A stretch of 64,000 bases of DNA. It comes from Hymenobacter polaris. Its GTDB lineage: Bacteria > Bacteroidota > Bacteroidia > Cytophagales > Hymenobacteraceae. The stretch spans positions 1,054,001-1,118,000 of the forward strand of contig NZ_JABBGH010000002.1 in the NCBI RefSeq assembly GCF_012927305.1, given 5' to 3'. Position 1 is the first letter of the stretch, and each line of letters begins with the position of its first letter. Positions 9,147 to 19,706 of this stretch are shown in pieces. The notes under the pieces are model-generated. The model saw only the letters and a program-made list of their open reading frames with translations, made no database searches and was not told the DNA's origin. Position numbers and translations under genes: made by a program.

Positions 9147-9879
9147 CCTTGCTTATCCGCGCTTGGCCAAAGGGGCAAACGTCGAGCATGATGCAGCGGC
9201 TGCAAGCGGGGGCGTGAAAAAAGCAGCACTTCTGGCCATGAAACATGAGCGCCTCGTGGTGGTCATACACCTGCTGGGCGGTCCAGTCGGGCGGCAGCAG
9301 GGCGGCCAGCAGGGCGTGGGCCGGCCCTTCGCCCACCTTGGGCCCAATGAGGCCTAGGCGCTGCGCCACGCGGTGGTGGTGGCTATCGACGGGCATGGCC
9401 GGGCGGCGCAGGCAGCTGAAAAGCAGCACCGCCGCGCTGGTTTTAGGCCCGATGCCGCTGATGCTTTCCAGCCAGGCGCGCGCTTCGGCAATGGGCAGCT
9501 CACCCAAAAAGTCGAGCGAGCAGGGCGGGCGCTCGTCGTCGCCGCAGCGGCGGCTTACTTCGCGCAGCACGCTTTGCAGGCGCGGCGCCTTCTGCTCGGG
9601 CCAGGTGCAGGCCGAGATGGCCCGCTGCACGTCCAGCGTGGGGGCGTCGCGCACGGCTTCCCAGGTCGAAAAAGTAGCCCGCAGGCGCTCGTAGGCCCGG
9701 TGCGAGTCGGCATTCTTGGTGCGGTGCGACAGCAGGGCGCTCATCAACTCGCTCAGCGGGTCTTTGTCGCTGAAGAATAAGAAAGGCGCCCCGTACTCGG
9801 CGCACAGGCGAGTGTGCGCCAGCAGGGCTTGCTGCTGGCGGGCAGTGAACGAGTCGGTAGAAACAGCGGCGGCGGGCAT
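9133..9879 (-). CDS. Endonuclease III-like HhH-GPD DNA glycosylase with [4Fe-4S] cluster
   Basis: The 248-residue protein has the Nth fold: a helix-hairpin-helix SGIGPKTSA carrying the catalytic lysine near residue 145, the catalytic aspartate in VDSHHHR near 163, and a C-terminal cluster with spacing C-X6-C-X2-C-X5-C (CFFHAPACSRCIMLDVC). All key residues are present, so it should act in base excision repair as a glycosylase/lyase. It is not close to canonical Nth in the N-terminal half (AYERLRATFSTWEAV), suggesting a paralogue with its own lesion preference. Its last codons and stop lie inside a palindrome that mirrors the end of the opposing gene. Confidence 0.88.
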   Translation of the reverse strand: MPAAAVSTDSFTARQQQALLAHTRLCAEYGAPFLFFSDKDPLSELMSALLSHRTKNADSHRAYERLRATFSTWEAVRDAPTLDVQRAISACTWPEQKAPRLQSVLREVSRRCGDDERPPCSLDFLGELPIAEARAWLESISGIGPKTSAAVLLFSCLRRPAMPVDSHHHRVAQRLGLIGPKVGEGPAHALLAALLPPDWTAQQVYDHHEALMFHGQKCCFFHAPACSRCIMLDVCPFGQARISKAIDA

Positions 9880-9987
9880 ACCTACTACATACCGCCAGAG
9901 GGCGGCTAATGTTGCAGCTGCGGCTACCCGGCGCTAGTAGTGACTCGTTATGAATCAGTCAATTATGAGGATTTGGTGAGCCTTTGG

Positions 9988-10989
9988 CTACCGCGCCCCG
10001 CTGTTGTAGAGCGCAATGGCCTGGCGCTGCGCCGACGCCTGCTTGCCCTGGAAGATGAGCGGCACGATGAGCACCGGAATGGCCGCGTACAAAAACGGTG
10101 AGATGCCGGTCGAGTTGGGCCGGAACGATTGCAGGGCCCCGTAAATAAGCAGGCCGCCGCCCGCGATGTAGGCCGCCGTGACGGAGGTTTGGTAGCGCCG
10201 GGCATTGGCCAGCAGCGCCTGGGCGCCGGCATTGTCGGCGGTAGCCAGCTGCAGGTTGCGGGTGTTCAGGTTTTGGATGGGGCCGTTGTCCTTGGAGAAA
10301 TACTCGGTTTTGGTGGTGCGGTAGCCGCCGTAGGGATAGCCGCCGTAACCCATGCCGTAGCCCCCTAGGCCACCATAGCCCAGCCCGCCGTAGCCAAAGC
10401 CCCCGTAGCCCAGCCCACCGTAGCCCGGCGAGTAGCTGGTGTTATAAGTAGCGTAGAGGCTGATGCGGCCGGTTTTTTCGCGCCGCAGCGTAGCCTCGCG
10501 CGCCGAGCCCGGCAGCGTGGTGCGCACGTAGTGCCCGGTTTCGTTTTCATAAAAGCCCACCTCGCTGAGGTCGACGCGGCGCTGCCCATCGAGCAGCAAA
10601 AAGCTGCGGCCAAACAGCGGCGACTTCACTTCCACGTCCGACACGTTGTAGAGCTGCCCATTGCGCAAGCCCACCTGGAAGCGGGCGGGCCGCGTCGAGC
10701 CCCCCATAATGTAGGGCTGGGTGCCCACGGAGCCGGGCGCGGGCTGCGGCGCGGCGCCGTTTGGCGCGGCCAGGCCCGGCTGCGCGGCCGCTGGCTGGGC
10801 GCGGGCCGAATCGGCCGCGACGGCCGGTGCCGGCGCGGGGTCGAGCTGGCGCGGGGCCGGGGCCGGGCGCGGGGTGTAGGTGGGAAGCGAAGGAGCGCCG
10901 CCGAGCTGCCGGGGGGCCTCCTGCGCCTGGGCGGCGGTGCAGCCGGCGCCTAGCCCTAGGCCCAGCGCCGCAACGAGCAGTGATTTCAT
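9988..10989 (-). CDS. Exported Gly/Tyr-rich protein with C-terminal membrane segments, unknown function
   Basis: I chose the ATG at 10989, which gives 333 residues beginning MKSLLVAALGLGLGAGC, a signal peptide with a possible lipoprotein cysteine at residue 17; the longer open frame upstream reads Arg/Gly-rich noise. Residues 25-100 are Pro/Ala-rich. A middle region (residues about 110-190) looks folded (GFYENETGHYVRTTL), followed by a run of GYGGLGYGGFG-type repeats (about residues 200-235) and two hydrophobic C-terminal segments (AAYIAGGGLLIYGAL and FLYAAIPVLIVPLIF). Such Gly/Tyr repeats are often flexible or adhesive, but no function is assigned. Confidence 0.78.
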   Translation of the reverse strand: MKSLLVAALGLGLGAGCTAAQAQEAPRQLGGAPSLPTYTPRPAPAPRQLDPAPAPAVAADSARAQPAAAQPGLAAPNGAAPQPAPGSVGTQPYIMGGSTRPARFQVGLRNGQLYNVSDVEVKSPLFGRSFLLLDGQRRVDLSEVGFYENETGHYVRTTLPGSAREATLRREKTGRISLYATYNTSYSPGYGGLGYGGFGYGGLGYGGLGGYGMGYGGYPYGGYRTTKTEYFSKDNGPIQNLNTRNLQLATADNAGAQALLANARRYQTSVTAAYIAGGGLLIYGALQSFRPNSTGISPFLYAAIPVLIVPLIFQGKQASAQRQAIALYNSGAR

Positions 10990-11187
10990 GCAAGCAAATA
11001 AAAGCCCCGCCGGCCACTTCGGCCGGGGGTTGGGTAACGACACCTCCCGCCGAAAAAGTGCCAGCCCGCCGCATTTGTCCCTGCCAAGCAATAAAAGACC
11101 ATTAATCAGCTGGTTAACCCAAAATGAGGAGCTCGATACCCAGCTGCTAAAGCGCCCGCCCCCGCCCGCCCTTCTACCTTCGCAGCC

Positions 11188-12009
11188 ATGTACGCCGCCC
11201 GCCCCACGCCGCCCGACCGCATTACCAGCCCCCAAAACCCGCGCATCAAGGAGGTGTTGCGCTTGCAGGAGAAATCGGCCGAGCGCCGCCGCCAGGGCCT
11301 CACGGTGGTGGAGGGTGCGCGCGAGCTGAGCCATGCGCAACTGGCCGGCTGGCGCGTGGCCCAGCTGCTGCTGTGCCCCGAGCTGGCCGGCGAAACCCTA
11401 ACCCAAGCGCTGCAAGCGGCCCCGCCCGCCGGCGAGCTGCTGCTGGTGAGCGCGGCCGTATTTGCCAAGCTGGCTGTGCGCGAGCGCTCCGACGGGGTGC
11501 TGGCCGTGCTGCACACCCCTAGGCGCACGCTGGCCGACTTGCAGCTGCCCGCCAACCCGCTGGTGCTGGTGCTTGAGGCCGTGGAAAAGCCCGGCAACCT
11601 CGGGGCCATCCTGCGCACCGCCGACGCCGCGCCCGCCCACGCTGTGCTGGTGGGCGACCCGCGCACCGACCTCTACAATCCCAACGTCATTCGGGCCAGC
11701 CTGGGGGGTATTTTCACGGTGCCTACCGTAGCCGCGCCCATGCCCGAGGTGCTGGCTTTTCTACAAGCCAAGGGCATCCGCACCTTTGCCGCCGCCCTGG
11801 CCGAGGGCGTCAACAGCTACACCGCCGCCCACCTGGCCGGCCCCACGGCCCTGGTGCTCGGCACCGAGGCCGACGGCCTGACGCCCGCCACCCGCCAGGC
11901 CTGCGACGAAACCATCATCATCCCCATGCGCGGCCAGCTCGACTCGCTCAATGTGAGCGTGGCCGCCGCCGTGCTCGCTTTCGAGGCTGTGCGCCAGCGA
12001 GGACAATAG
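11188..12009 (+). CDS. TrmH/SpoU-family RNA 2'-O-methyltransferase
   Basis: The 273-residue protein has an N-terminal L30e-like RNA-binding domain (residues 1-100, including NPRIKEVLRLQEKSAERR) and a C-terminal SPOUT methyltransferase domain with the three SpoU motifs: EAVEKPGNLGAILRTAD near residue 130, LVLGTEADGL near 215 and PMRGQLDSLNVSVAAAV near 245. It should methylate a ribose in rRNA or tRNA with S-adenosylmethionine. RlmB- and TsnR-like enzymes share these motifs, so the exact target cannot be given. A degenerate TACCTTCG just upstream of the ATG (11175-11182) may be the -7 element. It converges on the gene at 12045. Confidence 0.88.
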   Translation: MYAARPTPPDRITSPQNPRIKEVLRLQEKSAERRRQGLTVVEGARELSHAQLAGWRVAQLLLCPELAGETLTQALQAAPPAGELLLVSAAVFAKLAVRERSDGVLAVLHTPRRTLADLQLPANPLVLVLEAVEKPGNLGAILRTADAAPAHAVLVGDPRTDLYNPNVIRASLGGIFTVPTVAAPMPEVLAFLQAKGIRTFAAALAEGVNSYTAAHLAGPTALVLGTEADGLTPATRQACDETIIIPMRGQLDSLNVSVAAAVLAFEAVRQRGQ

Positions 12010-12044
12010 CACGAACCAGGGAGTTCACGCTGCCGCGCTGCTGC

Positions 12045-12554
12045 CTAATACACGGCCAGCGTGAAGCCCAGCGCCGCCGCCAGTTGGCGGGTGTCCTCCG
12101 CCTGCCCGTCGGCCACCACACTCAGCGCATACGAGTCACTGTCGAGCGTGAATAGCACCAGCGCCAACCCTAGGGGCTCCAAAGCGTCCTGCAGGGCATC
12201 AAGCGCGTCGGGCCCTACCAGGCGGCGCGCCCCTAGGGCCTGCTCGCCCAGCCGCCCAGCGCGCTGCTGCCGCGTCAGTATTTCATCTAGTCCGCCGGCC
12301 AGGTAGTTGGCCGCGTCCTGCCAGTCGGCTTCCCACACCAGCTCCTCGCTCAGCAGCGCGTCAATCATGGCCACGTCGCGTAGCTCCTGCACCGGCAAGT
12401 CACCCTCGATGCCGCGTTCCAGCAGCTCCTCGCCAAACTGCGCGTGGTAAGCCGCTGGGTCAGCCAGCACTAGGGCCAGGCGCGGCTCCAAACGCGCGGC
12501 GGCCGCGTGGTCACCTAGGGTGAAAAGCTGAAGAAATTGAGTCAAAGAATCCAT
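12045..12554 (-). CDS. Conserved hypothetical protein, possibly DUF6630-like
   Basis: The 169-residue protein is acidic and soluble-looking, without signal peptide or membrane span. The C-terminal half (ALDALQDALEPLGLALVLFT then DSDSYALSVVADGQAEDTRQ) resembles small Bacteroidota proteins I associate with DUF6630; that match is from memory and tentative. It is transcribed in the same direction as typA, separated from it by a terminator hairpin, so it is probably expressed on its own. No enzymatic motif is visible. Confidence 0.7.
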   Translation of the reverse strand: MDSLTQFLQLFTLGDHAAAARLEPRLALVLADPAAYHAQFGEELLERGIEGDLPVQELRDVAMIDALLSEELVWEADWQDAANYLAGGLDEILTRQQRAGRLGEQALGARRLVGPDALDALQDALEPLGLALVLFTLDSDSYALSVVADGQAEDTRQLAAALGFTLAVY

Positions 12555-12608
12555 AAAGTGCGGCTACTAGCTAAAAAACAAACAAGCTTACACCCTAAAT
12601 AAAATAAA

Positions 12609-12634
12609 GAAAGGCTGCCTAAAGACAGCCTTTC
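12609..12634 (-). terminator. Rho-independent terminator downstream of typA
   Basis: GAAAGGCTG and CAGCCTTTC form a 9-bp stem around an 8-base loop; on the minus strand the stem is followed by TTTATTTTATTT. It lies between the typA stop and the next gene on that strand. Confidence 0.8.
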
Positions 12635-12637
12635 CTA

Positions 12638-12703
12638 TCGCGTAGTCAGCCTGCGCAGCAGGCGTATCCACGAAATCAGTTAAATCCGTTAAATCTGCGA
12701 TTA
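12638..12703. repeat. Dispersed repeat, CGTTAAATCTGCGAT family, copy flush with the typA stop
   Basis: The segment carries GCGTAGTCAGC, a short hairpin around CTGCGCAGCAGG, GCGTATC and then AATCCGTTAAATCTGCGAT. The same order occurs at 19654-19706 and, inverted, at 19477-19540. Here the repeat ends exactly on the typA stop codon. Confidence 0.82.
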
Positions 12704-14518
12704 TTGGGCGTCGGCCGTTTTGGCGTAGCGCAGGCGCTCGTTTTCGTCGAGGAAAATCTTGCGCATCCGCACGCTCTTGGGCGTTACTTCCAAGTACTCG
12801 TCCTTCTGAATGTACTCCATCGCGTCTTCCAGCGAGAACTGGCGCTTGGGCACAATCTTCGCGTTTTCGTCCGAGCCGCTGGCGCGCATGTTGGTTAGCT
12901 TCTTGCCCTTCTGAATGTTGATGGTCAAGTCGTTGGGGCGGGTGTGCTCGCCAATTACTTGGCCGCTGTATACTTCCTCACCGGGGTCTACGAAGAAGGT
13001 GCCGCGGTCCTGCATCTTGTCGATGGTGTAGGCCGTGCCGGGACCGCTTTCCAGCGAAATCAGCGAGCCCGCAATGCGGCCCGGAATGGGGCCCTTATAG
13101 GGCTCGTACTCGCTGAAGCGGTGGTTCATGATAGCCTCGCCGGCCGTGGCCGTGAGGATGTTGTTGCGCAGGCCAATCAGGCCCCGGCTCGGAATGTTAA
13201 ACTCCAGGTGCTGCAAGTCGCCCTTGGGCTCCATGATGGTCAGCTCACCTTTGCGCATCGTCACCAGCTCAATCACCTTGCCGGCGGTTTCCTCGGGCAC
13301 GTCCACCACCATGTGCTCAATGGGCTCGAGGCGGTTGCCGTCCTCGTCCTCCTTGTAAAGTACCTGGGGCTGACCTACTTGCAGCTCGTAGCCCTCGCGG
13401 CGCATCGTTTCGATGAGCACCGACAAGTGCAGAATGCCGCGGCCGTACACCAGGAAGGTATCCTCGCGGTCGGTTTCCTTCACGCGCAGGGCTAGGTTTT
13501 TCTCGGTTTCCTTAAACAGGCGCTCGCGCAGGTGGCGCGAAGTCACGAACTTGCCTTCCTTGCCAAAAAACGGCGAGTTGTTGATGGTGAACAGCATGTT
13601 CATCGTCGGCTCGTCGATGCTAATGCGGGGCAGCGCCTCGGGGTTGTCGGCATCGGCCAGGGTATCGCCAATCTCGAAGCCTTCAATGCCCGTCACGGCG
13701 CAAATATCGCCGCTGCTCACCTGGTCCACTTTTACGCGGCCTAGGCCCTCAAATACTTGCAGCTCCTTGATTTTTACTTTCTTCACGCTGCCATCAGCCT
13801 TCATCAGGCTCATGTTGGCGCCCTCCTTGAGGGTGCCGCGGTGCACGCGCCCAATGGCGATGCGGCCCACGAACGACGAGTAGTCGAGCGAAGTAACCTG
13901 CATCTGCGGGGTGCCTTCCAGCGACGGCGCGGCCGGAATCGACTCAATCACGGCGTCGAGCAGCGGCGTGATGCTGTCGGTCTTCACCTTCCAGTCGGTG
14001 CTCATCCAGCCCTGCTTCGACGAGCCGTAGAGCGTCACGAAATCCAGCTGGTCTTCGGTGGCGCCGAGGTTGAACATGAGGTCGAATACCTGCTCGTGCA
14101 CCTCGTCGGGGCGGCAGTTTTCCTTGTCCACCTTGTTCACCACCACGATGGGCTTGAGGCCCAAATCGAGGGCCTTGCCCAGCACGAAGCGCGTCTGCGG
14201 CATGGCGCCCTCAAAGGCATCCACTAGCAGCAGCACGCCGTCGGCCATCTTCAGCACCCGCTCCACTTCGCCGCCAAAGTCGGCGTGACCGGGAGTGTCG
14301 ATGATGTTGATTTTGGTGCCGTTGTAGCGCACCGATACGTTCTTAGAAACGATGGTGATGCCGCGCTCCCGCTCCAGGTCGTTGTTGTCGAGGATAAGGT
14401 CGTCGAAGTGCTGGTGCGCGTCGAAAATCTTGGAAGCGTGGATGATTTTATCCACCAGCGTCGTCTTGCCGTGGTCAACGTGCGCGATGATGGCGATATT
14501 CCGAATATTCTGGGTCAT
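12701..14518 (-). CDS. typA: Ribosome-associated GTPase BipA/TypA
   Basis: The 605-residue protein is a translational GTPase related to EF-G. The G domain shows the P-loop [13 protein letters not shown] at residue 13, the G2 region RERGITI, the G3 motif [14 protein letters not shown] near 75 and the G4 motif NKVDKE near 129. Domains II, III and V follow, and the C-terminal BipA-specific domain includes [13 protein letters not shown] near residue 430. BipA binds 70S ribosomes and helps large-subunit assembly, especially in cold or stress. The length is usual for the family. It is monocistronic here: a promoter-like element lies 20 bases upstream and a terminator 70 bases downstream. Confidence 0.96.
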   Translation of the reverse strand: MTQNIRNIAIIAHVDHGKTTLVDKIIHASKIFDAHQHFDDLILDNNDLERERGITIVSKNVSVRYNGTKINIIDTPGHADFGGEVERVLKMADGVLLLVDAFEGAMPQTRFVLGKALDLGLKPIVVVNKVDKENCRPDEVHEQVFDLMFNLGATEDQLDFVTLYGSSKQGWMSTDWKVKTDSITPLLDAVIESIPAAPSLEGTPQMQVTSLDYSSFVGRIAIGRVHRGTLKEGANMSLMKADGSVKKVKIKELQVFEGLGRVKVDQVSSGDICAVTGIEGFEIGDTLADADNPEALPRISIDEPTMNMLFTINNSPFFGKEGKFVTSRHLRERLFKETEKNLALRVKETDREDTFLVYGRGILHLSVLIETMRREGYELQVGQPQVLYKEDEDGNRLEPIEHMVVDVPEETAGKVIELVTMRKGELTIMEPKGDLQHLEFNIPSRGLIGLRNNILTATAGEAIMNHRFSEYEPYKGPIPGRIAGSLISLESGPGTAYTIDKMQDRGTFFVDPGEEVYSGQVIGEHTRPNDLTINIQKGKKLTNMRASGSDENAKIVPKRQFSLEDAMEYIQKDEYLEVTPKSVRMRKIFLDENERLRYAKTADAQ

Positions 14519-14537
14519 AAGTCAGTTTTTGCGGCCG

Positions 14538-14545
14538 CAAAGGTA
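14538..14545 (-). promoter_or_regulatory. Bacteroidota -7 element (TACCTTTG) of typA
   Basis: Reading on the minus strand, GTACCTTTGCGGCC lies about 20 bases before the typA ATG and matches the TANNTTTG consensus. No clear -33 TTTG is seen at the expected distance. Confidence 0.5.
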
Positions 14546-14726
14546 CGGATTCTCAGGCAGAAAACCGAGTTGTGCAGTGATTAACTTAACGATGCGGCGT
14601 CGTTTGCTGCCTAACAGTCCGGCCAGAAAGTGAGTTCGTTAGCTTGCTTAAAGGAAATTAGCCACATCCGAACGCCTAGGCTATTGCGTTCGTTATAGCA
14701 CTACTAAACTTCTTGCCTTCCCTTTC

Positions 14727-15305
14727 ATGCGCCTGTCCCTTTTGCCCCTGCTGCTGAGCGCGGTGGCCTTTACGCCCGCCTGCTCGCAAAGCCACGCCGA
14801 CCAATCGAAGCCCGCCGCGCCCATTGCCGGCGTGGTGCCCGCCGGCCCCAAAGGCGCCAGCGTTGCCAGCGCCAAGTACCCCGAGCCGCAGCCCGCCACG
14901 GGCAAGCCCGGCGAGTTTCCGGTAGTGAAAACCGACGCCGAGTGGAAAAAGCAGCTCACGCCCGCCCAATACTACATCCTGCGCCAGGAGGGCACCGAGC
15001 CGCCGTTTCATAACAAGTACTTTGACAACCACGAGGCCGGCACCTACTACTGCGCCGCCGACCACAACCTGCTCTTTACCTCGGCCACTAAGTACGACTC
15101 GGGCACTGGCTGGCCCAGCTTCTGGGCCCCGGCTAGCAATGCCAGCCTGAAAGTGAAGGCTGACAACAGCTTCGGCATGAGCCGCGATGAGCTGGTGTGC
15201 GCCAAGTGCGGCGGCCACCTCGGCCATATCTTCAACGACGGCCCCAAGCCCACCGGCCAGCGCTACTGCATGGACTCGGACGGGATGCTGTTCGAGAAAA
15301 AATAA
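14727..15305 (+). CDS. msrB: Peptide-methionine (R)-S-oxide reductase, exported lipoprotein
   Basis: The 192-residue protein starts with a lipoprotein signal ending in FTPACSQ (cysteine at residue 19), so it is probably a periplasmic or outer-membrane-anchored repair enzyme. The MsrB domain (about residues 75-190) has [27 protein letters not shown] and the catalytic cysteine in [11 protein letters not shown]. It reduces methionine-R-sulfoxide in oxidised proteins. Odd point: the first zinc CxxC pair, usually CxxCG, reads CAADHN here, so one of the four zinc cysteines is replaced by aspartate while the second pair (CAKC) is intact. A GC-rich terminator follows. Confidence 0.92.
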   Translation: MRLSLLPLLLSAVAFTPACSQSHADQSKPAAPIAGVVPAGPKGASVASAKYPEPQPATGKPGEFPVVKTDAEWKKQLTPAQYYILRQEGTEPPFHNKYFDNHEAGTYYCAADHNLLFTSATKYDSGTGWPSFWAPASNASLKVKADNSFGMSRDELVCAKCGGHLGHIFNDGPKPTGQRYCMDSDGMLFEKK

Positions 15306-15355
15306 CTCAGTGCGCCCGCGCGCTCAACCCCGTTTTGCCGCCTGCGTACTGCTAG

Positions 15356-15383
15356 GGCCGCCCCGCACCGGGGCGGCCTTTTT
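15356..15383 (+). terminator. Rho-independent terminator of msrB
   Basis: A 10-bp perfect stem (GGCCGCCCCG / CGGGGCGGCC) with loop CAC is followed by TTTTT. It ends 10 bases before the ATG of the next gene, so that gene needs its own start or read-through. Confidence 0.85.
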
Positions 15384-15393
15384 GCTGACACTC

Positions 15394-15762
15394 ATGCGTT
15401 TCTCGCCTTTCGCCCGTCTGCTGGCCCTAGGGGCTGCTACCGCGCTGGCCGGCTGCTCAGCTTCCGAAACCGCCTCCGAGCGGGCGGCGCCCGGCTCCGA
15501 GCCCATTCCCACCGAGGTAAATTCCGATGCCGCCCGCCGGGCCATCTACAACGCCAACTCGCCGGTGCGCGGTACTTCGGTGCCCGCCGCCGCCGTGCCC
15601 GACGCCACCCCCAATACCCAGCGCCTGGGCGAGCAAGCGGCTGACATCAACCGCTACAAGCGCCCCGAATCGCTAAATAATAACGCTCCCAATAATACTA
15701 CTACCGAAACGCGCATGCAGGAACTCGACCGCTCCATCCCCGACACCCTGCGCCGCCCCTAG
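15394..15762 (+). CDS. Small lipoprotein, unknown function
   Basis: From the ATG at 15394 the product is 122 residues with a clear lipobox (ALAGCS, cysteine at residue 19). The frame is open further upstream through the msrB terminator, but the lipoprotein signal fixes the start. The mature part is hydrophilic, Pro/Asn-rich and probably disordered (SLNNNAPNNTTTETR, then LDRSIPDTLRRP). No family recognised. Confidence 0.72.
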   Translation: MRFSPFARLLALGAATALAGCSASETASERAAPGSEPIPTEVNSDAARRAIYNANSPVRGTSVPAAAVPDATPNTQRLGEQAADINRYKRPESLNNNAPNNTTTETRMQELDRSIPDTLRRP

Positions 15763-15804
15763 GGCCCAGGTGTTTTGCATTGCCCCCTAGGGTGGCGCCC
15801 ACAA

Positions 15805-15839
15805 AAAAGGGGCCCGGCTGAAACAGCCGAGCCCCTTTT
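15805..15839. terminator. Bidirectional terminator between convergent genes
   Basis: AAAAGGGGCCCGGCTG and CAGCCGAGCCCCTTTT form a 16-bp stem with one mismatch and loop AAA. The A and T runs on both sides serve the plus-strand lipoprotein gene and the minus-strand basic protein gene. Confidence 0.85.
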
Positions 15840-15889
15840 ACTTGCTTGCCGGATATAGCGCGCAGCCGGGCCCTAGGCCCCATCGTGGG

Positions 15890-16534
15890 CTACACGTTGT
15901 CGACGGCCACGCTATCGTTGGTAGTGCCCATGGGAGTGCTCAGCTCGGGGCCGGCAGGTGCCGCGTCGCCTGAGCGCTTGGAGCGGCTGCGGCTGGCGGC
16001 CGCCGGCGCCTTGCGAGTGGTGCTGCTGCGCTGGGGGGCCTCGCTGCTGGTAGCAACGGGCTTAGCGCTTGCTTTTGGGGTGGCTGCTTTAGGCCGAGCG
16101 ACACTTTTGGCCGGGGCTTTGGTTGCAGCAGTGGCCTTGGCCGCCGGAGCGGGCAGGTTGATGTCGGTGGTGCGGCCGGGAGCCAGGGTGTCGTAGTGCT
16201 TCACTATAGTGTGCAGGGCCTGCTCAAACAGTTTCTCCGTGTCCACGTCGAGGCGGCGGGTAGCCTCTTTTACCACCTCTTTCAGCTTGTCCTTCGTTTC
16301 TTTGCGAACGCGAGTGACCATCTCCATCATCCGGTTGTCAAGCTCTTTTTGCAGTTGCTTAGCGGCCGACTTTAGGTTACGCTTCTGGTCCGATTTCTTG
16401 TCGGCGTGGTCGCTGGTGAGGGCCTTGGTGGCTTTGCGCTCTTGCTTATTGGCTTTGCGCTGGGCTTTTTCTTCCGGCGTGCGCTTGGCAGCCGGAGCCG
16501 AAGCGGTAGAGTCGGTGCTGGATTTCTTGGCCAT
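15890..16534 (-). CDS. Lys/Ala-rich basic protein with coiled-coil core and histone H1-like tail
   Basis: The 214-residue protein has three parts. Residues 1-55 are highly charged (PEEKAQRKANKQERKATKAL). Residues 55-125 are predicted helical, with a pattern compatible with a coiled coil (KQLQKELDNRMMEMVTRVRK, then LFEQALHTIVKHYDTLAPG). Residues 130-195 are an Ala/Lys/Pro/Ser tail (KATAATKAPAKSVARPKAAT) like eukaryotic H1 tails and some bacterial histone-like proteins. It is probably nucleic-acid-binding; this rests on composition only. It has no signal peptide. TATATTTG upstream on the minus strand (16578-16585) is a good -7 candidate. Confidence 0.8.
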   Translation of the reverse strand: MAKKSSTDSTASAPAAKRTPEEKAQRKANKQERKATKALTSDHADKKSDQKRNLKSAAKQLQKELDNRMMEMVTRVRKETKDKLKEVVKEATRRLDVDTEKLFEQALHTIVKHYDTLAPGRTTDINLPAPAAKATAATKAPAKSVARPKAATPKASAKPVATSSEAPQRSSTTRKAPAAASRSRSKRSGDAAPAGPELSTPMGTTNDSVAVDNV

Positions 16535-16743
16535 TGGGTGAGATGGTTAAGGGGAATGCGGGTTCGATAATGCTGGACAAATATAAAATTTGCCTGTTGG
16601 CAAACGCGCTATTTTATCTTTTTGTTAAAAAACTTAACATACCACGTCCTTAGTTGCCCCTACGGCTGAGTTCAAGCCAGGAGGGCGGCTGGGATAGTCT
16701 TTGCCTCAATTATTACCCCGCCTAGGGGTCTTTTCACCGGAAA

Positions 16744-18786
<2,043 letters not shown>

Positions 18787-18802
18787 GATATATCGATAGC
18801 TT

Positions 18803-18904
18803 ATAAAACGCTCGTGTCATGCTGAGCTTGCCGAAGCATCTCTACCGCACAATACGGCGTGGTAGAGATGCTTCGACAAGCTCAGCATGACACGAGCGTT
18901 TTAT
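18803..18904. repeat. Palindrome, GTCATGCTGAGC family, between metG and pth
   Basis: The arms begin ATAAAACGCTCGTGTCATGC and end with its complement, with the shared GAAGCATCTCTACCGC core and a short loop near 18850. The outer 12 bases are specific to this locus. It lies between two convergent stop codons. Confidence 0.92.
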
Positions 18905-18911
18905 TTTGCTG

Positions 18912-19478
18912 CTACTTCACGTTCACCACGTTCATGGCCCGCTCCAGCCCTAGGGCCCCAAAGGCCAGCACGGCCTCGCCGGCGGCAGCAATGCGATCAG
19001 GCAGTTCCAGCTGCTCACCGGCCGAGAATGGGTTCAGCACGTAATCTACTTGCCGGCCTTTCGGAAAATTGGCATCTACGCCGAAGCGCAGGCGAGCGTA
19101 TTTATCGGTGCCCAGCGTGGCCTGAATGTCCTTCAGCCCGTTGTGGCCGCCCGCCGAGCCCTGGCCTTTCAGCCGTAGCTTGCCAAAGGGCAGCGCCAGG
19201 TCATCGGTCACCACCACCATATTATCCACCGGAATCTTCAGCGTACTTAGCCAGTGCGCGGCAGCTTTGCCGCTCAAATTCATGAAGGTGGTGGGCTTCA
19301 CCAGCATGTAGGTGTGGCCTTTGCTGCGAAACTCGGTAGTGAAGGCGTGGCGGCCAATTTCGAAGCGCGGCGCGTCGAATTTTTGCGCCAGATAATCGGC
19401 CACCATAAAGCCGATGTTATGCCGGGTGTCGGCATACTCGGGGCCGATATTACCCAGGGCCAGAACCAAAAAAGTCAT
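18912..19478 (-). CDS. pth: Peptidyl-tRNA hydrolase
   Basis: From the ATG at 19478 the protein has 188 residues, the usual size. It starts TFLVLALGNIGPEYADTRHN, with the conserved asparagine (GN) and catalytic histidine (RHN, about residue 20); DDLALPFGKLRLKGQGSAGG carries the conserved aspartate near residue 90, followed by GHNGLKD. It releases peptides from peptidyl-tRNA. The longer frame up to 19529 reads through a dispersed repeat and is not used. The order prs, rplY, pth on one strand is a common bacterial arrangement, although a terminator and repeats separate rplY from pth here. Confidence 0.95.
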   Translation of the reverse strand: MTFLVLALGNIGPEYADTRHNIGFMVADYLAQKFDAPRFEIGRHAFTTEFRSKGHTYMLVKPTTFMNLSGKAAAHWLSTLKIPVDNMVVVTDDLALPFGKLRLKGQGSAGGHNGLKDIQATLGTDKYARLRFGVDANFPKGRQVDYVLNPFSAGEQLELPDRIAAAGEAVLAFGALGLERAMNVVNVK

Positions 19479-19540
19479 CGCAGATTTAACGGTTTTAACG
19501 GATTGCGCCGATACGCTTGGCTGCGCCAAGCTGGCTACGC
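19477..19540. repeat. Dispersed repeat, CGTTAAATCTGCGAT family, copy flush with the pth start
   Basis: On the minus strand the order is GCGTAGCC, a hairpin region, GCGTATCGGCGCAATCCGTT and AAATCTGCGAT, whose last bases form part of the pth ATG. It matches the copies at 12638 and 19654, but there the same edge meets a stop codon. Confidence 0.82.
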
Positions 19541-19596
19541 GAACGAAAGCTACGGGGCCGGGGCCGGCAAGAAGGTCTCACACTAACAAGTAAAAT

Positions 19597-19626
19597 AAAA
19601 AGGCTGCCCCATCGGGCAGCCTTTTT
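19597..19626 (-). terminator. Terminator downstream of rplY
   Basis: AAAAAGGCTGCCC and GGGCAGCCTTTTT form a perfect 13-bp stem with loop CATC. The minus-strand side runs into TTTTTATTTTAC. It separates prs-rplY from pth. Confidence 0.85.
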
Positions 19627-19653
19627 GTGCAACACAAACGAGTAAATCCGGGT

Positions 19654-19706
19654 GCGTAGTCAGCTGCGAAGCAGCGTATCGGCGCAATCCGTTAAATCTG
19701 CGATTA
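19654..19706. repeat. Dispersed repeat, CGTTAAATCTGCGAT family, copy flush with the rplY stop
   Basis: GCGTAGTCAGCTGCGAAGCAG, GCGTATCGGCGCAATCCGTT and AAATCTGCGA, ending exactly at the rplY stop codon TAA (minus strand). Same edge as the typA copy. Confidence 0.82.

Noticed and set aside
10990..11340. N-terminal extension of the Gly/Tyr-rich protein
   Set aside because: The extension overlaps the start of the RNA methyltransferase gene on the other strand and lacks sense; the signal peptide begins at 10989.
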